A stretch of 12,119 nt of DNA from contig NZ_JACIYL010000041.1 in the NCBI RefSeq assembly GCF_014359955.1, positions 1 to 12,119 on the forward strand, read 5' to 3'. Position numbers and translations under genes: made by a program. This DNA is from Thermogutta sp. (GTDB taxonomy: Bacteria; Planctomycetota; Planctomycetia; Pirellulales; Thermoguttaceae). The notes beneath the pieces are model-generated. The model worked only from the letters and a program-made list of their open reading frames with translations, searched no databases and was not told the origin of the DNA. Shown piece after piece: positions 8,029-12,119 of the stretch. Every line of letters starts with the position of its first letter. The stretch's first letter is position 1.

Positions 8029-8057
8029 TTGCGAGCGGGGAGAAGGTCCCCTAAAAT
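8029..8057 (+). promoter_or_regulatory. Candidate promoter for the nucleoside hydrolase-transporter unit
   Basis: TTGCGA (8029-8034) and TAAAAT (8052-8057) are separated by 17 bp, matching the sigma-70 consensus at 4/6 and 5/6. They lie in the 117-bp divergent gap and imply a leader of about 48 nt before the ATG at 8112. Confidence 0.45.
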
Positions 8058-8111
8058 CGGCCGATATCCGGCGGGCTGCCGCGATTTCCCGCACAATCCT
8101 GAGGAGGTGCA

Positions 8112-9083
8112 ATGTCTCGGAAGATCATCATTGATTTTGATCCTGGCATCGACGACGCGCTTGCGCTCTGTCTCCTCCTGTTTGATCCGGAGTGGGAGGT
8201 CGTTGCCGTTACAGCCGTCGGCGGAAACGTTTCGCCCGCCGTGGCCAACCGGAATGTTCAGGCTCTTATAGCTTACCTGGACCCGCCGCGTATTCCAAGG
8301 ATCGGGGTGGCCACAGCCCCGGATGAGGGGCTCCCTGTCGAGGGGCGTTTTGCCAACGCTGTCGATGACCTTCGCGATGCGGAACTGCCCGTCGCGGAAC
8401 TGCGGACTCCCCACCCGTCAGAAAAAGTACTTGCCGATGAAGTTCGGGCCGCTCCTCATGAGGTCACCGTGCTGGCCCTGGGGCCTTTGACCAACCTTGC
8501 CCGGGCCATGCAGAAAGATCCTGACTTCCCCAGCCTTGTTCACCGGATCATTATTGCCGGAGGCGCCGTCCAGGTTCCGGGAAATATCACGCCTGCTGCC
8601 GAATTCAACATTTACTGCGATCCGCGGGCGGCAAAGATCGTGTTTGCATCCCGGGCGCCCAAGACGCTCATACCCTTGGATGTGACCAATCGGCTCAGTT
8701 TTTCCCTTTCCCTTTTGAACGATCTGCCGCCGGAAGAGACGAAAATCGGAGCGCTTTTGCGGAAAATACTCCCGGCCAAATTCCGCGCCTACCGTCAGCA
8801 ACTGGGGCTGGAGACGATTCATCTGCACGACACGATCACCTATCTGGCGGCATGTCGGCCGGACCTGCTGCGGTACGAAATGCTGGCGGGCGACGTGGAA
8901 TCCACGGGCGAAATCACGCGGGGCGCGACGATTTTCGATCGGCGCCCGGTGCCCGCGTGGCGGGACAATCGGTTGGAGGTGGCCATGGGGATCGACGCCG
9001 GGGCGATGCGTCAGGAGTTCTTCAAACGATTACGGCAGGCCGCCGAGGCCGCTGGACCGTTGACTTCCTTAGAAGACGAGTGA
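8112..9083 (+). CDS. Nucleoside hydrolase (IU-NH family)
   Basis: The family hydrolyses the N-glycosidic bond of ribonucleosides to base plus ribose. The 323 residues are the usual length. The N-terminal DFDPGIDD (8-15) is the calcium/ribose-binding motif (normally DTDPG; Phe replaces Thr at residue 9). GGN (37-39), LALGPLTNLA (121-130), IIIAGGAV (146-153), GN with EFNIYCDPRAA (157-174) and the His-Asp pair at 239-240 follow in family order. By position D10, D15 and D240 correspond to the metal ligands, and H239 to the histidine next to the C-terminal Asp, in the characterised protozoan inosine-uridine hydrolase. Purine or pyrimidine preference cannot be read from sequence. No signal peptide is seen, so it is cytoplasmic. 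AGGAGG precedes the ATG by 5 nt. The transporter follows after 55 bp on the same strand, which suggests cotranscription and a salvage or catabolic role. Confidence 0.94.
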   Translation: MSRKIIIDFDPGIDDALALCLLLFDPEWEVVAVTAVGGNVSPAVANRNVQALIAYLDPPRIPRIGVATAPDEGLPVEGRFANAVDDLRDAELPVAELRTPHPSEKVLADEVRAAPHEVTVLALGPLTNLARAMQKDPDFPSLVHRIIIAGGAVQVPGNITPAAEFNIYCDPRAAKIVFASRAPKTLIPLDVTNRLSFSLSLLNDLPPEETKIGALLRKILPAKFRAYRQQLGLETIHLHDTITYLAACRPDLLRYEMLAGDVESTGEITRGATIFDRRPVPAWRDNRLEVAMGIDAGAMRQEFFKRLRQAAEAAGPLTSLEDE

Positions 9084-9125
9084 CCGCCTGCCGGCAAATG
9101 GTCAAGCTCCAATTTCAGCTTCCTG

Positions 9126-9130
9126 GGAGG
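9126..9130 (+). promoter_or_regulatory. Ribosome-binding site supporting a TTG start for the transporter
   Basis: GGAGG lies 8 nt before the TTG at 9139. The next candidate, ATG at 9190, has no purine-rich site upstream, so TTG is preferred. Confidence 0.6.
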
Positions 9131-9138
9131 ATTGTTCG

Positions 9139-10575
9139 TTGGTCACGGCGCCCGACTCAGTCACCCGTTCGCACACCCCACGCTACCGGATGGGGTTCCT
9201 CTGGACCGTCTGTCTGGTGGCGGCGATGGGAGGATTCCTTTTCGGATACGACTGGGTTGTCATCGGCGGAGCCAAGCCGTTCTACGAGCCCTTTTTCCAC
9301 ATCCCACCCGGCACGTTCTGGCAAGGATGGGCCCAGAGCAGTGCCCTTGTGGGATGTCTCATAGGTGCGGCGTTATCGGGTGCGTTGAGCGACTGGACCG
9401 GCAGACGCCGACTGCTGATCACGGCGGGTTCCCTTTTTACGCTTTCTGCTATCTGGACCGCGCTGGCCTGGGACTACGCTTCCTTCAACCTGGCGCGGAT
9501 TACCGGCGGGGTCGGGATCGGTTTGGCCTCCAATCTTTCCCCCATGTACATTGCCGAGATCGCCCCGGCGGAGATCCGCGGGGTGTTCGTGTCGATCAAT
9601 CAGTTGACGATTGTTATTGGCATTTTGGCTGCCCAGATCACGAATCTGTTCATCGCGCAACCGGTACCTGGGAATATCCCGCAGGAGCACGTGGCGGAAT
9701 TCATTCGCCAGTCCTGGAACGGCCAATGGGGATGGCGCTGGATGTTTGGGGCGGAGACTTTTCCCGCAGCCGCGTTTTTTCTGCTCATGTTTTTCATGCC
9801 GGAGAGCCCTCGCTGGCTGGTCAAATGGGGGCAGAGCGCTGCGGCAGAGAGGATTCTCGGTCGAGTCGGCGGCGCGGCCTACGCAAGGCACGCGATCGCG
9901 GAGATTCGGGAAACCCTTTCCCAGGAAGAGATTGGGCGGGTACAACCGGCCGATCTTCTTGACCCACGGCTCCTGCGGATCATTGCGTTGGGGGTGTTTC
10001 TGGCCGTGTTCCAGCAATGGTGCGGGATCAACGTCATCTTCAACTATGCGCAGGATGTTTTTCAGGCGGCGGGTTACGCCGTCAGTGACGTCCTGGTCAA
10101 CATCGTGTTCACCGGGGTTGTGAATCTCGTCTTTACCTTCGTCGCCATTTTCACCGTCGATCGCTGGGGACGCCGCATTCTCATGCTCTTCGGGGCAGGT
10201 GGACTGGCGGTCATTTTCGCAGCACTGGGGGCCGGTTACTATTTCCACAGCACCGGCACGCACATGCTCATCCTTGTGCTGGCTGCTATTGGATGTTATG
10301 CGATGTCGCTGGCACCGATCACCTGGGTAGTGATCTCGGAGATATTCCCCAACCGCATCCGCGGGCTGGCCATGTCGATCGCCGTGCTTTCTCTGTGGGC
10401 GGGGTGCACAGCGCTGACCCTCACGTTTCCGCTTCTCAACCGCTCGCTTGGCCCCCACGGCACTTTCTGGCTTTACAGCAGCATTTGCGTGCTGGGTTTT
10501 GTCGTGATCGCCTTGTCGCTGCCGGAAACCAAGGGGAAGAGCCTCGAACAGATCGAGCACGAATTGCTGGGCTGA
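9139..10575 (+). CDS. MFS transporter, sugar porter family
   Basis: This is a 478-residue, 12-helix inner-membrane transporter of the sugar porter family, whose members are usually proton symporters or facilitators of hexoses, pentoses or polyols. Sugar-porter signatures appear in order: GFLFGYDWVVIGG (about 31), GALSDWTGRRR (about 80), RITGGVGIGLASNLSPMYIAE then PAEIRG (about 120-148), PESPRWL (about 221), QQWCGIN (about 292, substrate-site region), DRWGRR (about 341), ITWVVISEIFPNRIRG (about 394-409) and PETKGKSLEQIE near the C-terminus. Trp replaces the usual Thr after GYD. There is an extended loop after TM5/6 (QPVPGNIPQEHVAEF). The start is a TTG with a good ribosome-binding site; starting at ATG 9190 would remove 17 polar residues without touching TM1. 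Its placement 55 bp behind the nucleoside hydrolase suggests that the imported substrate is a nucleoside or its sugar, but family logic alone only supports a sugar. Confidence 0.93.
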   Translation: MVTAPDSVTRSHTPRYRMGFLWTVCLVAAMGGFLFGYDWVVIGGAKPFYEPFFHIPPGTFWQGWAQSSALVGCLIGAALSGALSDWTGRRRLLITAGSLFTLSAIWTALAWDYASFNLARITGGVGIGLASNLSPMYIAEIAPAEIRGVFVSINQLTIVIGILAAQITNLFIAQPVPGNIPQEHVAEFIRQSWNGQWGWRWMFGAETFPAAAFFLLMFFMPESPRWLVKWGQSAAAERILGRVGGAAYARHAIAEIRETLSQEEIGRVQPADLLDPRLLRIIALGVFLAVFQQWCGINVIFNYAQDVFQAAGYAVSDVLVNIVFTGVVNLVFTFVAIFTVDRWGRRILMLFGAGGLAVIFAALGAGYYFHSTGTHMLILVLAAIGCYAMSLAPITWVVISEIFPNRIRGLAMSIAVLSLWAGCTALTLTFPLLNRSLGPHGTFWLYSSICVLGFVVIALSLPETKGKSLEQIEHELLG

Positions 10576-10664
10576 CGCTATTTTCCCGCTGACCGGGCCA
10601 GTGTCCAACCGACTATTTCGCCGGTCACGGGCATCGCCAGCGAGGCTTCCGCGGGGCACGTCGG

Positions 10665-11672
10665 TCAGGGGTTCGCACTGTTTGCTGAGGATGGCGGCTG
10701 GATGACATCGAGGCCACCCTGATTTTCCTGGCCATCCACAAACAGACGCCCCCCTTTGTCCACCCAGGCGGGGGCCGTGTTTCCCAGCACCTGGCTGTTG
10801 AACACGTGCAGTTCCGAGTAGGGAAAGGTGAGGATTTGGGCAGCCCCATTATCTCCGAGGAGAGAATCGGTGAGGTCTGCGCGACAGGCACCGGCGACGG
10901 ACAGCCCGGCCCGGCCGTTGCCCCGCAGCACAACCCTTTGCAGACGGATATCCCTGGCCGTGTTGGCGAGGCTGATTCCATCCAGTTGATAGCCCTGGAC
11001 GGTGAGGTCTCGGATGGTCACCCCATGCACGTGATGGAGTGTGATTCCCACGGTGAGTTTCGCATAACGAAGGGGATAATCTTCCGGCCGGTGGTCAGGT
11101 TCCACACAAAAATAGATTTTGCCTCCAAAAAGACACCACTCGAGCGGTTCGAGCTTGGGGGGTGCCTCGGCCGATTTGTCCACCAAGACCCGCCTGGCTG
11201 GTCGGTCACCCAGAAAGAGCTGCTGATAACTTTTCTGTTCTGGTGTGAACCGATAGACGGTCCGGCCCCACCGTTGCCAGGACTGCCGATCGAGCTCCCA
11301 CGCTTCCACAGGAACAGGAGCAGAGCCGTCCATCACGGCGCCACTTCCGTCGAGGATGAGGTCCTGGAGGATTCCCCGGCTAAGGCGCTGACCGGCCAGC
11401 GTGATCGATTCTCGATAGGGGGTCTTCGTGGGAGCCAGCACAATCCGATCACCCGGCTGGGCCAGCTCAATCGCCCGCGCAATCGACCGGACGGGCCCAT
11501 CCACGGTGCTCCCCGGAGTGGCCACTCGACCAAAGAACGCATCGTCGCCGGCCTCATTGTTGACAAAAATATCGCGCCCGGGACAGATTCCCACACCGCC
11601 CATCCAGCAGCCGACGATCACGGCCGCAACCAGTGTTCCACGAAATGCGAGCTGATGCCTTTTCAAAGCCAT
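10665..11672 (-). CDS. Secreted right-handed parallel beta-helix protein
   Basis: This is a 335-residue exported protein. From the ATG at 11672 it begins with a basic n-region (MALKRHQLAFR) and a hydrophobic core (TLVAAVIVGCWMGGVG), a signal peptide. IVGC at residues 19-22 fits a lipobox, so a lipoprotein is possible. Mature residues then show the typical beta-helix entry: DIFVNNEAGDD, a GPVRSIARAIELAQPGDRIV cap and YRESITLAG. Parallel beta-helix (PbH1-like) coils follow, clearest in the stretch TLHHVHGVTIRDLTVQGYQL...IRLQRVVLRGNGRAGLSV...ADLTDSLLGDN. The fold is shared with polysaccharide lyases and epimerases, but I see no diagnostic catalytic residues and many planctomycete homologues have no assigned activity. 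An ATG at 11702 would add ten polar residues without a ribosome-binding site; AAGGA lies 10 nt before 11672. It is convergent with the transporter and unlikely to be coregulated with it. Confidence 0.82.
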   Translation of the reverse strand: MALKRHQLAFRGTLVAAVIVGCWMGGVGICPGRDIFVNNEAGDDAFFGRVATPGSTVDGPVRSIARAIELAQPGDRIVLAPTKTPYRESITLAGQRLSRGILQDLILDGSGAVMDGSAPVPVEAWELDRQSWQRWGRTVYRFTPEQKSYQQLFLGDRPARRVLVDKSAEAPPKLEPLEWCLFGGKIYFCVEPDHRPEDYPLRYAKLTVGITLHHVHGVTIRDLTVQGYQLDGISLANTARDIRLQRVVLRGNGRAGLSVAGACRADLTDSLLGDNGAAQILTFPYSELHVFNSQVLGNTAPAWVDKGGRLFVDGQENQGGLDVIQPPSSANSANP

Positions 11673-11838
11673 GATCCCGATATCCTTCGCGGCACAATCC
11701 ATCAGATGTGGAGCACACTGTGAAAGCCTTGTGCCAGCGTGCCATAGCGATTGAGTGCAGAAGTTTCTTAATTGCCCAAGTTTAGCATCGGAGAGTCATC
11801 ACTGCCAACAGGATGGCGGGACGCCCGGAGAGCGCAAT

Positions 11839-11865
11839 TCGGAGGGGCACGCTCGTCGTGCCAGG
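11839..11865 (+). repeat. Palindromic repeat, copy 1
   Basis: The unit begins TCGGAGGGGCACG. Arms GGCACG (11846-11851) and CGTGCC (11857-11862) close a CTCGT loop. It matches the minus-strand unit at 11897-11923 at 20 of 27 positions, with two compensatory base-pair changes in the stem. It is REP-like intergenic DNA. Confidence 0.65.
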
Positions 11866-11896
11866 GGCGAAAGAATGGATTATTGATCGATGTTCA

Positions 11897-11923
11897 TCGG
11901 ACCCGACAAGCGGGTCCCTCCGA
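11897..11923 (-). repeat. Palindromic repeat, copy 2 (inverted relative to copy 1)
   Basis: Read on the minus strand it begins TCGGAGGGACCCG. Arms GGACCCG (11899-11905 on +) and CGGGTCC (11911-11917) form a perfect 7-bp stem with a 5-nt loop. Together with copy 1 it forms a head-to-head pair separated by 31 bp, an arrangement known from composite REP elements (BIMEs). Confidence 0.65.
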
Positions 11924-11929
11924 CGCTAC

Positions 11930-11953
11930 AGGGGCAATTCATGAATGGCCCCT
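11930..11953. repeat. Long intergenic palindrome (REP/MITE-like)
   Basis: Outer arms AGGGGC (11930-11935) and GCCCCT (11948-11953) plus inner arms ATTC/GAAT form an almost uninterrupted hairpin with one A/G mismatch. Translated, this kind of element gives the GAIHE-L-PL-type peptides that turn up as spurious small proteins in many genomes, consistent with a widespread mobile or REP-like palindrome. There is no T tract, so it is not a standard terminator. Confidence 0.6.
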
Positions 11954-11955
11954 AC

Positions 11956-12119
11956 CGGTGCGCTTTCACGGTCTTGGCAAAACACGGGAAACCACCGTGC
12001 CCGGGGAAACCGGTGTGCAGCCGGTAAAAGCTGTCAATCCACCACGGAACTCGCACCGCAACCGAATTGTTCACCAAGTGGGTTCTGGACGGCCGAGGCG
12101 AAAGCGAGGATGTCCACGG
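11956..12119 (+). ncRNA. Candidate structured RNA running off the window; possibly a group II intron 5' domain
   Basis: No protein reading is supported. Several helices can be drawn: CGGTGCG (11956-11962) with CGCACCG (12052-12058), enclosing CACGGT (11967-11972) with ACCGTG (11994-11999) and ACCGG (12009-12013) with CCGGT (12021-12025). TGGAC (12086-12090) with GTCCA (12112-12116) lies outside. GAAA and GGGAAA motifs are frequent. The right edge, GCGAGGATGTCCACGG, recalls the GTGTCC(G/A) segment of domain I in bacterial group II introns, and GUGYG-type 5' ends occur at 11958 and 12013. A cobalamin riboswitch was considered (GGGAA..CCGGTG..CCGG..GCTGTC) but the B12 box is not present. The strand is inferred from those partial motif matches. 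The element is incomplete in this window. Confidence 0.35.

Noticed and set aside
7995..8414. 140-codon N-terminal extension of trpD
   Set aside because: It overlaps the well-supported divergent nucleoside hydrolase and has no TrpD similarity; a strong ribosome-binding site marks the ATG at 7994.
10590..10627. TGACCGG/CCGGTCA inverted repeat between the convergent transporter and beta-helix genes as a terminator
   Set aside because: The loop is 24 nt and no T tract follows on either strand, so it is too weak to call.
9373..10659. 428-codon minus-strand frame across the transporter
   Set aside because: Arg/Asp/His/Pro-rich antisense shadow of a clear MFS protein.
10806..11723. 305-codon plus-strand frame across the beta-helix gene
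   Set aside because: The minus-strand frame has a signal peptide and beta-helix pattern; the plus-strand one has no recognisable features.
11956..12119. Cobalamin riboswitch
   Set aside because: GGGAA, CCGGTG...CCGG and GCTGTC are suggestive, but the B12 box and the conserved AA of the P5 loop are missing, so I report only a generic structured RNA.

Overview
The window looks like bacterial chromosomal DNA from a planctomycete, most likely a Pirellulales/Thermogutta-like lineage. The grounds are a DUF1559 (SBP_bac_10) prepilin-like protein, a very large extracellular protein with PKD and tandem 'SPGDD' repeats, moderately high GC, wide intergenic gaps and some TTG/GTG-type starts. The species assignment is inference. 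There is no tRNA, rRNA, CRISPR array or transposase gene.

Layout. (1) 1-3101 (+): the 3' part of a giant secreted multidomain protein whose start lies upstream of the window, ended by a clear rho-independent terminator at 3207-3233. (2) 3234-3752: a gap of about 520 bp with a candidate promoter and an operator-like palindrome ahead of (3) a DUF1559 type-IV-pilin-like protein (+, 3753-4784). (4) 4905-6565 (-): a VTT/YqaA-type membrane protein, then, behind their own strong promoter-like sequence, two small paralogous BON-domain proteins. (5) 6566-6971: a gap of about 400 bp in which I see no gene. (6) trpD (-, 6972-7994), divergent from (7) a probable two-gene unit (+): a nucleoside hydrolase (8112-9083) and an MFS sugar-porter-type transporter (9139-10575, TTG start). 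(8) A convergent secreted parallel beta-helix protein (-, 10665-11672). (9) 11703-12119: no protein gene, but a cluster of palindromic repeats followed by a densely self-complementary segment that runs off the window and is probably a structured RNA.

How the genes fit together. The hydrolase/transporter pair suggests import or salvage of a nucleoside- or sugar-type substrate. trpD supplies the second committed step of tryptophan synthesis and stands apart from other trp genes here. The giant repeat protein, the DUF1559 protein and the beta-helix protein are all predicted to be exported and fit the surface-rich planctomycete lifestyle. The BON pair and the VTT membrane protein may be envelope related. 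The most interesting unexplained material is the roughly 47-residue repeat array of the giant protein, the covarying palindrome pair near 11.85 kb, and the RNA-like fold at the right edge.
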